Assembly (NCBI GenBank): GCA_033850885.1 | Contig: JAWWPG010000009.1 | Location: forward strand, 6,625 to 70,624 | DNA length: 64,000 nt | DNA from: JAWWPG01 sp033850885 | GTDB taxonomy: Bacteria > Actinomycetota > Actinomycetes > Propionibacteriales > Nocardioidaceae | Reading direction: 5' to 3' | Shown: piece after piece, positions 9,559 to 18,326 of the stretch | Numbering within the stretch: the stretch's first letter is position 1 | Layout of the letters: every line of letters begins with the position of its first letter | The notes under the pieces: generated by a model | What the model saw: the letters and a program-made list of their open reading frames with translations, nothing else | Told to the model about the DNA's origin: nothing | The model's database searches: none | Program-made: the position numbers and the translations under genes

Positions 9559-11022
9559 TCAGACCGGCTCCCCCTCGTAGTCCCCTTCCAGGCTGGCCAT
9601 CCCGCGCGCCAGCCGGCGAGGCACGGAAGGCACCAGGACGACGACGAGCGTCACGACAGCCACCCAGCCGCCCGCGACGACCGGCAGCCACTGGAACGCC
9701 CCTGATGTCGGGTAGGGCCAGACGTTGCGATAGAGGGTGTACAGGATCACGAGTACGGCTGCGACCGGGATGACCACCTGCCACTGCGGCACGGCGAGCT
9801 TGCGGTCGATGAACACCAGCTTGATGCAGCCCAGGGTGGCGAGCAGGTAGGCGACGAGGAGGATCAGCGTCCCGATGGTGCCGCTCCACAGGAAGGTGTC
9901 GAACGGCTTCGCCGCGAAGGCGACAGCGCACACGAGAGCGATGGCAGCGATCACGCCGACGACCAGGCTAGCGGCGACGGCGGGCGTTCCGTGTCGGCTG
10001 ATGCGCGCCAGCGGCGTGTTCGGTGACAGGTCGCGGGCCACCGCGAACACCATCCGCGAAGCACCCACGACACAGGCGAGGCAGCAGGCGAACGCGCTCA
10101 CCCCAGCCCCGAGGGTGATGATGTCACCGACCCAGTTCCCTACGTACGAGCTTCCGAGATCGCCCATCAGGGCCGGGGAGCTGATGAACTTCGCGACTCC
10201 CTTCGGGTCCGTGCCGAACGCGGTCATCTCGATCGCCGTGACCACAGTGAAGTAGATGCCACCGAAGATGGCCACCCCGAGGATCGCGCGGGGGATGTCG
10301 CGGCGCGGGTTGTCCGCCTCCTCGCCCAGCGTTGCCGCAGCCTCGAAGCCGGCGAACGACAGCAGGCCGAAGATGATGCCGAGGAATAGGGTGGAGTTGC
10401 TGGTGCCGGACGGGACCTTGAAGATGTCGGCGGTGAAGTGCGCATCGCCCGGTGCATTGCCGACCGCGATGCGGATCGCGACGATCACCGCGACCACGAC
10501 GATCAGCAGGACCGTGATGCCCTCCGTGCTCAACAGCACCGACCCGGCCTGCTTGGCGGGGGTGATCGCGAAGAACAGGGAGAGGGCGAGCGCGACGGCG
10601 CCCACCAGGAATCCGGACCACCACGGCTGGTTGTTCCACACCCCGATCACGTCGAGGAACGAGGAGCCGAAGATCCCGGCGGCCGACGAGGTCACCAGGC
10701 CGTAGAACGTGTAGGTGCCGACGAGACCGAGGCCGGCAATGGCGCCCGCATGGGGTCCGAGGGTGGCGCCCGCGAAGACATAGACTGAGCCTGCATGCCG
10801 GTAGTACTGGCACAGCCGCACGAACACATAGGCGATCAGCAGTACGGCGAGCGCGGCGAGGAAGAACGCCAGCGGAGTCGCTCGGCCGACCGCGGTCGCC
10901 GTACCCTGCGGGTTGATGTTGGCCGCCATGCTCGGCGCCATCAGCGCGATAGAAATCGCGATCGCCGGCCACACCGACAAGCCGCGACGAAGACCGGACG
11001 ACGGTGGTCTGGTGACCGTCAT
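9559..11022 (-). CDS. APC-family amino acid/amine permease
   Basis: Inner-membrane transporter of 487 residues with about 12 hydrophobic segments. It has the APC core pattern: MAPSMAANINPQGTA in helix 1, FAGFEAAATLGEEADNPRRDIPRAI in the helix 6-7 region, and a hydrophobic C-terminus. The ATG has GGAGGGG just upstream. It ends against the amidohydrolase start, and is divergent from the GS-like ligase across 125 bp, so uptake of an amino acid or amine followed by gamma-glutamylation or amide hydrolysis is a reasonable guess. Substrate not determinable. Confidence 0.85.
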   Translation of the reverse strand: MTVTRPPSSGLRRGLSVWPAIAISIALMAPSMAANINPQGTATAVGRATPLAFFLAALAVLLIAYVFVRLCQYYRHAGSVYVFAGATLGPHAGAIAGLGLVGTYTFYGLVTSSAAGIFGSSFLDVIGVWNNQPWWSGFLVGAVALALSLFFAITPAKQAGSVLLSTEGITVLLIVVVAVIVAIRIAVGNAPGDAHFTADIFKVPSGTSNSTLFLGIIFGLLSFAGFEAAATLGEEADNPRRDIPRAILGVAIFGGIYFTVVTAIEMTAFGTDPKGVAKFISSPALMGDLGSSYVGNWVGDIITLGAGVSAFACCLACVVGASRMVFAVARDLSPNTPLARISRHGTPAVAASLVVGVIAAIALVCAVAFAAKPFDTFLWSGTIGTLILLVAYLLATLGCIKLVFIDRKLAVPQWQVVIPVAAVLVILYTLYRNVWPYPTSGAFQWLPVVAGGWVAVVTLVVVLVPSVPRRLARGMASLEGDYEGEPV

Positions 11023-11147
11023 GACCCCTCCATCCCTGAGCCCGTCCCACGCGCGCTCTGGCTAGACTCCTTGACTCAGTGTGGCCGCGCCGCCTTTGGT
11101 TGTCCATGTCTCTTGCCTGGTGAGCGCATCTGTGAAAGGAGGGATCC

Positions 11148-12524
11148 ATGGACGCAGCTGAACGCTTCTCCCGGAGCCAGGCGGCTGGTGAGCTGGTGGA
11201 CCAGCTGGCGGAACGCGGCGTAGCGGGGGTGGTCACCACGTTCGTCGACAACTCGGGCATCACGCGCGTCAAGGCGTTCCCGCTGTCGAAGCTGCCACAG
11301 GTCGCCAGCTGGGGAGTGGGAGTCTCGACGAGCTTCGACCGCTTCCGCGCCGATGACTTCATCGCCGGCTCGGGGCACGGTGAGGAGCCGGTGGGAGACC
11401 TGCGGATCATGCCCGACGTGCGGCGCGTGGTGCCGCTCGGCAGCCTGCCGGGGTGGGCGTGGACACCGGGGGACCGCTACCGCCAGTCCGGCAACCCACA
11501 TGTGCAGTGCAGCCGCCTCCTCCTCCGGCGGCTCGTCGACATGCTTGCCGAGCGTGGCCTCTCGATGCGGGCGACCTTCGAGATCGAATGGGTCATCTCA
11601 CAAGGACCTGGTGACGACTTCGTCCCGGCGGTGCAGGGACCCGGCTATGGGATGGCCCGCCTCATCGACCAGGCCGACTACTGCCGCGATGTGGTGCAGG
11701 CCCTTCGCGAGGCGGGGGTCGACGTCGACCAGTTCCACCCGGAGTACGCGGCCGGGCAGCTCGAGGTCTCCGTGGGGGCCGAGAGCCCCGTCGACGCGGC
11801 GGACACCTCCGTGCTGGCACGGTCGACCATCCGGGCGATCGGTCACCAGCATGGGTTCCGCACCTCGTTCTCGCCCAAGGTTGCCGTCCCCGGTGTCGGG
11901 AACGGGGGGCACGTCCATCTGAGCCTGTGGCGAGAGGGTGCGAACCTGATGTCCGGCGGCTCCGGGCCTTTCGGCCTCACGCCGGAGGCGGGGGCGTTCT
12001 GCGCCGGGATCTTGTCGCGGTTGCCGGCACTGCTGGCGATCGGCGCGCCGAGCCCGGTGAGCTACCTGCGGCTGGTCCCCTCCCACTGGGCCGGCGTCTA
12101 CGCGTGCTGGGGAGTCGAGAACCGGGAGGCGGCCATGCGGATGGTCACCGGTTCCATGGGGAGCCAGCTGTGGGCCGCGAACGTGGAGATCAAGTGTTTC
12201 GACCTGCTGGCCAACCCCTACCTCGTGCTGGCCGGCCTGGTGTTCGCGGGAGTCGCCGGGCTGGACGACGAGCTGACGCTTCCCGATCCCGTCGATGTCG
12301 ACCCCGCCGCACTCGACGCGGAAACCCTGGTCAGCCGCGGAATCCGCCGGCTGCCCACCTCGCTCGGTGAAGCGCTGGCCGCGTTCAAGGCCGACGACGC
12401 GCTTCGGGAGGCGTTGAGCCCCGAGCTCGCTGCCTCGATCGTCGCCATCCGCGAAAGCGACATCGAGCAGTACGCCGACAGCAGTGACGAGGAGCTCGCC
12501 GCAGCGACGCGCTGGCTGCACTAA
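11148..12524 (+). CDS. glutamine synthetase-like ligase (probable gamma-glutamylamine synthetase type)
   Basis: GS-fold ATP-dependent ligase, 458 residues. A beta-grasp N-terminus (VVTTFVDNSGITRVKAFPLSKL) precedes the catalytic barrel with ATFEIEW, QFHPEYAAGQLEVS, the glutamate/ammonia loop NGGHVHLSLW and ENREAAMRM. It is shorter and more divergent than housekeeping GlnA. The very strong AAAGGAGGGATCC before ATG fixes the start. Such proteins (GlnA3/4, PuuA and IpuC type) usually attach glutamate to amines; the divergent permease and amidohydrolase fit catabolism or detoxification of an amine. The exact amine is unknown. Confidence 0.85.
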   Translation: MDAAERFSRSQAAGELVDQLAERGVAGVVTTFVDNSGITRVKAFPLSKLPQVASWGVGVSTSFDRFRADDFIAGSGHGEEPVGDLRIMPDVRRVVPLGSLPGWAWTPGDRYRQSGNPHVQCSRLLLRRLVDMLAERGLSMRATFEIEWVISQGPGDDFVPAVQGPGYGMARLIDQADYCRDVVQALREAGVDVDQFHPEYAAGQLEVSVGAESPVDAADTSVLARSTIRAIGHQHGFRTSFSPKVAVPGVGNGGHVHLSLWREGANLMSGGSGPFGLTPEAGAFCAGILSRLPALLAIGAPSPVSYLRLVPSHWAGVYACWGVENREAAMRMVTGSMGSQLWAANVEIKCFDLLANPYLVLAGLVFAGVAGLDDELTLPDPVDVDPAALDAETLVSRGIRRLPTSLGEALAAFKADDALREALSPELAASIVAIRESDIEQYADSSDEELAAATRWLH

Positions 12525-12644
12525 CCGGTCCTTGTCAGAGCGAGCCACCGCGTGGCGAGCCCACCATGCGGAAGGTCGAGCGAGTCGGGTCGTGGCTCAC
12601 TAGGGTGAGAGTGAGCGTGGAGCGCTGACGGAGAGGATGGATCG

Positions 12645-13148
12645 ATGAAGATTGGTCGACTCGCGGCACGGCTCGTCATCGGCTCGCTGTTCGTCGGGCA
12701 CGGGACTCAGAAGCTGTTCGGGTGGTTCGACGGACCGGGCCTTGCCGGCACGGACGGGATGATGGAGAGCCTGAACCTGAGGCCGGGTCGACGCAACAGC
12801 CTGGCTGCGGGCATCACCGAGACGACCGGCGGGGCGCTGCTCGCGGCCGGCCTGGCCACCCCGGTTGCCGGCGCGGGGCTGATCGGGACGATGATCACCG
12901 CGATCCGGAAGGTCCATCTACCGAACGGCCCATGGGTCGCGAAAGGCGGGTACGAGTACAACCTCGTGCTCATCGCCGCAGTGATGGCGCTGGTGGAAGA
13001 AGGTCCGGGCGACCTGTCGTTCGACCATGCCCTCGGGCTCGACGACTGGCATGGGCCGGCATGGGCCCTGGCTGCGCTCGGCGCCGGCGCCGCGACGTCG
13101 GCCATCGTCATCTCGCTCGGGCAGCAGGCCGGATCCTCCGCGTCCTGA
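12645..13148 (+). CDS. DoxX family membrane protein
   Basis: Small integral membrane protein of 167 residues with four predicted helices. The N-terminus (RLVIGSLFVGHGTQKLFGWFDGPG) is the DoxX/YphA signature. GGAGAGGATGG upstream of the ATG serves as ribosome binding site. DoxX proteins are linked to membrane-associated thiol or redox functions in mycobacteria, but this member has no assigned partner. It sits 21 bp upstream of the NCS1 permease and may be the first gene of that operon. Confidence 0.85.
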   Translation: MKIGRLAARLVIGSLFVGHGTQKLFGWFDGPGLAGTDGMMESLNLRPGRRNSLAAGITETTGGALLAAGLATPVAGAGLIGTMITAIRKVHLPNGPWVAKGGYEYNLVLIAAVMALVEEGPGDLSFDHALGLDDWHGPAWALAALGAGAATSAIVISLGQQAGSSAS

Positions 13149-13169
13149 CTGGAGGAAGGAGGCGCAGAA

Positions 13170-14630
13170 ATGGCGGCCAGTGAGGCGGTGACCACCGCCG
13201 GCGGAACGACCCGGGTCGAGCTCAACGGCATCAACGTCATCTCGGAGGATGAGCGCAAGGGCTCACCGAGTGACCTCTTCTGGCCGTGGTTCGCGGCCAA
13301 CGTTTCCGTGCTTGCGGTGTCCTACGGGTCGTTCGTGCTGGGCTTCGGCGTCTCCTTCTGGCAGGGCGTCATCTTCGGCACGATCGGAATCGTCTTCTCG
13401 TTCCTGCTCTGCGGCGTCATCGCACTGGCGGGGAAGCGGGCATCGGTGCCCACGTTGGTCGTCAGCCGGGCCGTCTTCGGGGTCAACGGCAACAAGCTGC
13501 CGACGGCCGTGTCCTGGCTGCTGACCGTCGGGTGGGAGACCGCCCTGACTGCACTCGCGACACTCGCCACCGCGACCGTCTTTCATGAGCTCGGCTGGGG
13601 AGGCGGCGACGGGACGAAGGTCGCCGCGCTCGTCGTGGTGGCGGTGCTCATCGTCGGTGCGGGCGTCATCGGCTTCGACGTGATCATGCGGATGCAGGCT
13701 GTCATCACCGTCGTGACGGCCGTGCTCACCGTCTTCTACATCGCGCTGGTCTGGGACAAGATCAGCTGGCACACCGTCAGCAGCATTCCGTCCGGGTCCG
13801 CGCAGCAGGTGATCGGGGGGACGATCTTCGTCGTCACGGCCTTCGGCCTCGGGTGGGTCAACGTCGCGGCGGACTACTCCCGATACCTGCCGAGGAACGC
13901 CTCCAGCGGCGGCGTGGTGGGCTGGACGACGGTTGGTGCCGCGCTGGCTCCGGTGCTGCTCCTCGTCTTCGGGTTGCTTCTCGCCGGCTCGTCCCCGGCG
14001 CTGAGCTCGAAGATCGGCCTCGACCCGATCGGGGCTCTCACCACGATCCTGCCCACCTGGTTCCTGGTTCCGTTCGCGATCGTCGCGGTGCTCGGGCTCG
14101 TCGGGGGTGCCGTCCTCGACATCTACTCCTCCGGCCTCGCCCTGCTGACCCTGGGCGTCCCCATCCCACGCTGGAGCGCCGCACTTGTCGATGGTGTGGT
14201 GATGATCGTCGGGACGATCTACATCGTCTTCTACTCGAGCAGCTTCCTCACCGTGTTCGAGGGCTTCCTGTTCACGCTCGGTGTCCCCATCGGCGCGTGG
14301 TGCGGGATATTCCTCGCCGACCTGCTGGTCCGTCGCCGCGACTATGTCGAGGCGGACTTCTACGACCCGCGGGGTCGGTACGGCTCCGTGAACCTCGGCC
14401 CGGTCCTGGTGATGTGTCTCGCGACGGCGATCGGATGGGGTCTGGTGACGAACACGAACGCGAGCTGGCTCGACTGGCAGGGCTATCTCCTCGGTCCCGT
14501 CGGCCTGGGCGGGAGGTCGGGGTCCTGGGCGTACGCGAACCTCGGGGTCATGGTGGCGTTGGGCCTCGGGTTCGTTGGCCAGCTCGTCGTGGGCTCCCAG
14601 GCGGTTCGCCGGCAGGAGCAGCGTGCGTGA
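13170..14630 (+). CDS. NCS1-family purine/cytosine permease
   Basis: Twelve-helix nucleobase:cation symporter of 486 residues. NCS1 features include SDLFWPWFAANVSVLAVSYG, FGVNGNKLPTAVSWLLTVGWETA and the YSRYLP motif in NVAADYSRYLPRNASS. The GGAGGAAGGAGG sequence ahead of the ATG is a strong ribosome binding site. The next gene starts inside its stop codon (GTGA). It should import the substrate handled by the following hydrolase, glycohydrolase and sugar kinase, most likely a nucleobase- or nucleoside-like compound. Confidence 0.9.
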   Translation: MAASEAVTTAGGTTRVELNGINVISEDERKGSPSDLFWPWFAANVSVLAVSYGSFVLGFGVSFWQGVIFGTIGIVFSFLLCGVIALAGKRASVPTLVVSRAVFGVNGNKLPTAVSWLLTVGWETALTALATLATATVFHELGWGGGDGTKVAALVVVAVLIVGAGVIGFDVIMRMQAVITVVTAVLTVFYIALVWDKISWHTVSSIPSGSAQQVIGGTIFVVTAFGLGWVNVAADYSRYLPRNASSGGVVGWTTVGAALAPVLLLVFGLLLAGSSPALSSKIGLDPIGALTTILPTWFLVPFAIVAVLGLVGGAVLDIYSSGLALLTLGVPIPRWSAALVDGVVMIVGTIYIVFYSSSFLTVFEGFLFTLGVPIGAWCGIFLADLLVRRRDYVEADFYDPRGRYGSVNLGPVLVMCLATAIGWGLVTNTNASWLDWQGYLLGPVGLGGRSGSWAYANLGVMVALGLGFVGQLVVGSQAVRRQEQRA

Positions 14631-15217
14631 CAGAGGCAGCCGCCGGCCGGACCAGTCGTGAAGCCTGGCTCGTCGTCATCGACATGCAGAGGGTGTTCGC
14701 GGACCCGGAGAGCCCGTGGGCAACGCCAGGGTTCAGCGACGTGCTCGCCAACAACCGGGCACTCATCGAGGCGTTCGGAGACCGGGTGGTCTTCACCCGC
14801 TTCGTGTCACCGCCGTCAGTCGAAGGCGCCTGGGTCGACTACTACCGGCAGTGGCCGTTCGCCCTCGTCGCCGCAGACGACCCGATCTACGACCTCGTCG
14901 AGTCGCTTCCCCATGCCGGCCACCCGGTCGTCAGCCGACCGACATTCGGCAAGTACGACGAAGTGCCCGGCAGTATCAGTGACCTGACGGACCACGCGCC
15001 CACACTGGTGCTGACCGGGGTCTCGACCGACTGCTGCGTGCTGTCCACCGCGTTGGCGGCCGCCGACGCCGGCGTACATGTGGAGGTCGTGGCCGACGCC
15101 TGCGCGGGACTCGGCCCGGAGGACCATCAGCGGGCGCTGGCTGCGATGAGCCTCTACGCACCGCTGATCTCGGTGACCTCGACAGCAGACGTGCTCGGTG
15201 AGCAGATCTCAGCCTGA
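14627..15217 (+). CDS. isochorismatase-fold cysteine hydrolase
   Basis: Cysteine hydrolase of 196 residues. The catalytic triad of the fold is visible: Asp19 in VVIDMQRVF, Lys in RPTFGKYDEV, and Cys in GVSTDCCVLSTAL, followed by the usual cis-peptide region. The open frame extends far upstream, but the GTG at 14627 overlaps the permease TGA by 4 bases and gives the normal family length. Members hydrolyse amides (nicotinamide, carbamoyl or ureido compounds). In this operon it may deamidate or open a nucleobase-like ring product; nicotinamidase activity is one option. Confidence 0.88.
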   Translation: MTEAAAGRTSREAWLVVIDMQRVFADPESPWATPGFSDVLANNRALIEAFGDRVVFTRFVSPPSVEGAWVDYYRQWPFALVAADDPIYDLVESLPHAGHPVVSRPTFGKYDEVPGSISDLTDHAPTLVLTGVSTDCCVLSTALAAADAGVHVEVVADACAGLGPEDHQRALAAMSLYAPLISVTSTADVLGEQISA

Positions 15218-16199
15218 CGTCTTCGACCGGGCGGGCGGATCCCTGTGGGGGTTGGCGATCGGAGACGCGCTGGGAATGCCCACGCAGATGCTGTCCCGCC
15301 GTACGATCGTCGAGACGTTCGGGGAGATCCAGCGATTCGAGGCGCCTCGCCAGGACCACCCTGTCGCGTCGGGTCTTCCGCCGGGCACGGTGACCGACGA
15401 CACCGAGCAGGCGGTGCTGCTCGGCCGGCTGCTGGGCCCAGACGCCCACCTCGACCAGCTCTCTTGGGAGCGCGCTCTACTCGACTGGGAGGAGCGGATG
15501 CGCGCTCGGGGGTCGCTCGACCTGCTCGGACCGTCGACCACGGCAGCCCTGCATGCACGCCGATCGGGTACGCCGGCAGACCAGGCCGGGGTCGGGGGGA
15601 CCACCAACGGGGCGGCCATGCGGATCTGCCCAGTCGGGATCGCCGTGGACTCAACAGATCTGGGCCGGCTGGTGGACAGAGTCGTCGAGGCGAGCATGCT
15701 CACCCACAACACGTCATTGGCGCTGGCCGGCGCCGCCGCGGTCGCTGCTGCCGTGAGCGCCTGCCTCGACGGCGCTACGGTCCCGGAGGCCGTCGGTCTC
15801 GCCGTACGCGCGGCTGAGCTCGGCGCGGTCAGAGGACGCTGGGTCGCAGGCGCCAGCGTCGCGCGGCGGATCGAGTGGGCTGCCGACCATGGCCGATGGA
15901 CGTCCGCCCGTAACCTGCCGGACCTCGTCGCCGACCTGGTGGGGACGAGCCTTGCCAGCCAAGAATCCGTGCCGGCGGCCTTCGCGATTTTGGCGGCCTT
16001 CCCGAAAGACCCGTGGAAGGTAGTGTGCACGGCGGCGTCGGTCGGGGGCGACTGTGACACGATCGCCGCGATGGCAGGGGCCATGGCGGGAGCGGCCCTC
16101 GGGGTGGGAGGGTTCCCCGACGACGCGGTGCAGACAGTCCGCGAGGTCAACCACCTCGACCTCGACGAGCTGGCCGGCGACCTGTTGGCCCTGCGGTGA
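15198..16199 (+). CDS. ADP-ribosylglycohydrolase family protein
   Basis: Dinuclear-Mg glycohydrolase, 333 residues. The metal-binding motifs are GSLWGLAIGDALG and GTVTDDTEQAV at the N-terminus and GGDCDTIAAMAGAMAGA at the C-terminus. The GTG start lies 20 bp inside the hydrolase gene. In E. coli the paralogue YegU is encoded between a nucleoside transporter (YegT) and a PfkB kinase (YegV), the same company as here. I infer cleavage of an N-glycosidic bond in a ribosylated small molecule rather than protein de-ADP-ribosylation. Confidence 0.9.
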   Translation: MSRSQPDVFDRAGGSLWGLAIGDALGMPTQMLSRRTIVETFGEIQRFEAPRQDHPVASGLPPGTVTDDTEQAVLLGRLLGPDAHLDQLSWERALLDWEERMRARGSLDLLGPSTTAALHARRSGTPADQAGVGGTTNGAAMRICPVGIAVDSTDLGRLVDRVVEASMLTHNTSLALAGAAAVAAAVSACLDGATVPEAVGLAVRAAELGAVRGRWVAGASVARRIEWAADHGRWTSARNLPDLVADLVGTSLASQESVPAAFAILAAFPKDPWKVVCTAASVGGDCDTIAAMAGAMAGAALGVGGFPDDAVQTVREVNHLDLDELAGDLLALR

Positions 16200-16206
16200 C
16201 CACGAC

Positions 16207-17115
16207 ATGTCCTTGAGTCTGGATCCGGCCGACACGCGTCCGCGCAGGCTGCTCCTCATGGGCAACATCCCGGTGGACATGGTGATGCGCGTGCCTGCGC
16301 TGCCCGAGAGAGGCGACGACCTGCTGGCGGAGTCGGCGGCGATGCGGCCAGGCGGTGGATTCACGGTCCTGGCTGCTGCCGCGCAGGCAGGGCTGGCGGG
16401 CTGCTACGCCGGGACGCATGGCGACGGGGTGCTCGGGGGCCTCGTACGCGCAGCACTCGCGGAGATCGAATGCGCAGTGCTGCAACCGCCGACCCGCGGT
16501 CGCGACACGGGCTTCGTGCTCGCGCTGGTGGACGCTGCCGGGGAGCGGACCTTCGTCAGCGCGCCGGACGCGGTCGTGCCCTATCCGGCGGACCTGCTGG
16601 CGGGTCTCCACCCGACACCGGCCGACCTGGTCTACGTGAGCGGCTACAGCCTCGGTCTCGGGGAGGCGAGTGCGCCACTGGCGACCTGGGTGGGCCGGGT
16701 CGCGGAGGACCGGCTGGTGTTCTGCGACCTCGGACCCCGTACCTCCTCGGCCCGGTCCGAGATCCTGTGGCCGGTCCTGCGGCGCGTCGACTGGCTCAGT
16801 TGCAACATGCGCGAGGCGGCGCTGCTCACGAGATCCGGCGAGGCAAGCCAGATACTCCGGGAGCTCCGCCGGTGTGCGCCTGGCGCGGGGTTGCTGGTGA
16901 GGACGGGGGCGGCCGGGTGCTGGCTGGCGATGCCGGGCGGCCTTCCGAAGCTGTTCCCTGCGCCCACCGTGGGTCGGGTGGTCGACACCAACGGCGCGGG
17001 CGACACCCATTCGGGCTCGTTCCTGGCGGCCATCGCCGGCGGCAAGGACCCGGGAAAGGCGGTCCGGATGGCCAACCTGGCGGCGGCCCGTCGAGTTGCG
17101 CGCGCGGCGACCTAG
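16207..17115 (+). CDS. PfkB-family carbohydrate kinase
   Basis: Ribokinase-like sugar or nucleoside kinase, 302 residues. It starts with the glycine-rich LLLMGNIPVDMVMRVPALPERGDD and MRPGGGFTVLAAAA, and has the anion-hole/catalytic-base motif DTNGAGDTHSGSFLAAI near the C-terminus. I chose the ATG at 16207, 7 bp after the glycohydrolase stop, over the in-frame upstream extension that lies inside that gene. It probably phosphorylates the sugar released by the glycohydrolase. Its stop overlaps the stop of the convergent sigma-factor gene by 4 bp, so no terminator fits between them. Confidence 0.9.
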   Translation: MSLSLDPADTRPRRLLLMGNIPVDMVMRVPALPERGDDLLAESAAMRPGGGFTVLAAAAQAGLAGCYAGTHGDGVLGGLVRAALAEIECAVLQPPTRGRDTGFVLALVDAAGERTFVSAPDAVVPYPADLLAGLHPTPADLVYVSGYSLGLGEASAPLATWVGRVAEDRLVFCDLGPRTSSARSEILWPVLRRVDWLSCNMREAALLTRSGEASQILRELRRCAPGAGLLVRTGAAGCWLAMPGGLPKLFPAPTVGRVVDTNGAGDTHSGSFLAAIAGGKDPGKAVRMANLAAARRVARAAT

Positions 17116-18002
17116 TCGGCGAGCAGGTCGAGCCGGAGCCGCTCGAGCGTGCTACCCAGGATCCGGGACACGTGCATCTGCGAGAGCCCGATGAGCTCGC
17201 CGATCTGGCGCTGGGTCAGCTCGTCGAAGAACCGGAGCTCGAGGATCCTGCGTTCTCTCGCGGGCAGCCCGCGAAGGAGCAGGACGAGCGACTGATGGTC
17301 GTCCACGAGGTCGAGCGCCGGGTCCTGGCGGCCGAGACGTTCAGCCAGCCTGGCGGTAGGAACCCCGCCTCGCTCCTCGTCGAGAGACACCGGGTTCCAC
17401 GACATCGTCGCCTCCAGGGCCTCCATAACGAGAGCGACGGGCTCATCCAGGAAGGCCGCCAGCTCCGCGGGAGTCGGAGCCTCGCTGAGGTCCTGCGTCA
17501 GCTGCTCGGTGGCGGACCGGACTCGCAGATGGAGCTCCTGTAGTCGCCGGGGGATCTTGACGCGCCAGCACGTGTCGCGGAAGAACCGTCGCACCTCGCC
17601 GAGGATCGTGGGAACGGCGAACGCCCTGAACTCACATCCCAGGCTGGGGTCGAAGCGGTCGACCGCTTTGACGAGGCCCATCCTGGCCACCTGCGACACG
17701 TCCTCGACCAGCTCGCCCCAGCGGCCGTAGCGGTGCGCGAGGTGGTCGGCCAGTCCCAGGTGCAGAGTGACCAGCTCGTCGCGGACCTCCCGATAGCGAG
17801 GGTGCCACTCATCGAGGGTGCCCAGCTCGTCGAACAACGCCCGCACGTGCTCGTCGGGGTCCGGCAGCGGCGGGGCCGCGCCCGAGTCGGGCCGAACGAC
17901 CGACAGGGCGGGTCGCGTCGGTCGACGTACCCGTGCAGGAGCAGGGCCGACCGCCGTGGCCAGCTCCTCTTGAAGGGGCAGACCGGACTGGATCAGCGAC
18001 AT
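17112..18002 (-). CDS. RNA polymerase sigma factor, SigB/SigF/SigG subfamily
   Basis: Alternative sigma-70 factor of about 296 residues. Region 2 reads LADHLAHRYGRWGELVEDVSQVARMGLVKAVDRFDPSLGCEFRAFAVPTILGEVRRFFRDT (shown only to mark the order), region 3 follows, and region 4 holds LTQRQIGELIGLSQMHVSRIL. This is the stress/sporulation family. I favour the ATG at 18002; an in-frame GTG at 18035 would add 11 residues, and neither has a good ribosome binding site. Unlike many homologues it has no anti-sigma (RsbW-like) or anti-anti-sigma gene next to it. Confidence 0.9.
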   Translation of the reverse strand: MSLIQSGLPLQEELATAVGPAPARVRRPTRPALSVVRPDSGAAPPLPDPDEHVRALFDELGTLDEWHPRYREVRDELVTLHLGLADHLAHRYGRWGELVEDVSQVARMGLVKAVDRFDPSLGCEFRAFAVPTILGEVRRFFRDTCWRVKIPRRLQELHLRVRSATEQLTQDLSEAPTPAELAAFLDEPVALVMEALEATMSWNPVSLDEERGGVPTARLAERLGRQDPALDLVDDHQSLVLLLRGLPARERRILELRFFDELTQRQIGELIGLSQMHVSRILGSTLERLRLDLLAD

Positions 18003-18326
18003 GGCCGACCACCACGCCGTCCCAGCACGAGACACCAGTGGCCGGACGGGGATCTGAGTGGCTGAGTCGGCGTGATCGCCATCGCCATCGCCTTCTGTGT
18101 CCGGGGGCTAGGGGCACATGCGCGGCTGTTGACTCAACCAGGCGCCCACCCTAGTAGGCATTCCCGCCAGACACAAGGGTCCGACCACGCATGCTGCGCA
18201 GATCGGACATCCACCTGTGGCCGCCGGTGGCACCCGGGGGCGACCGGGCGTGCACCATGTCGGGTATGGATGCGGGTTCCGGGTACAGCGCAGGAGGGCA
18301 GGTCTGTGACATGAGGAGTGACGGCG

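Noticed and set aside
13853..14626. Long upstream extension of the isochorismatase frame
   Set aside because: It overlaps the NCS1 permease in another frame; the GTG at 14627 gives the normal family length and a 4-bp overlap.
18128..18157. TTGACT/TAGTAG as a promoter for ligD
   Set aside because: The -10 match is weak and the distance to the ligD start is about 170 bp; no supporting SigF-type sequence was found.
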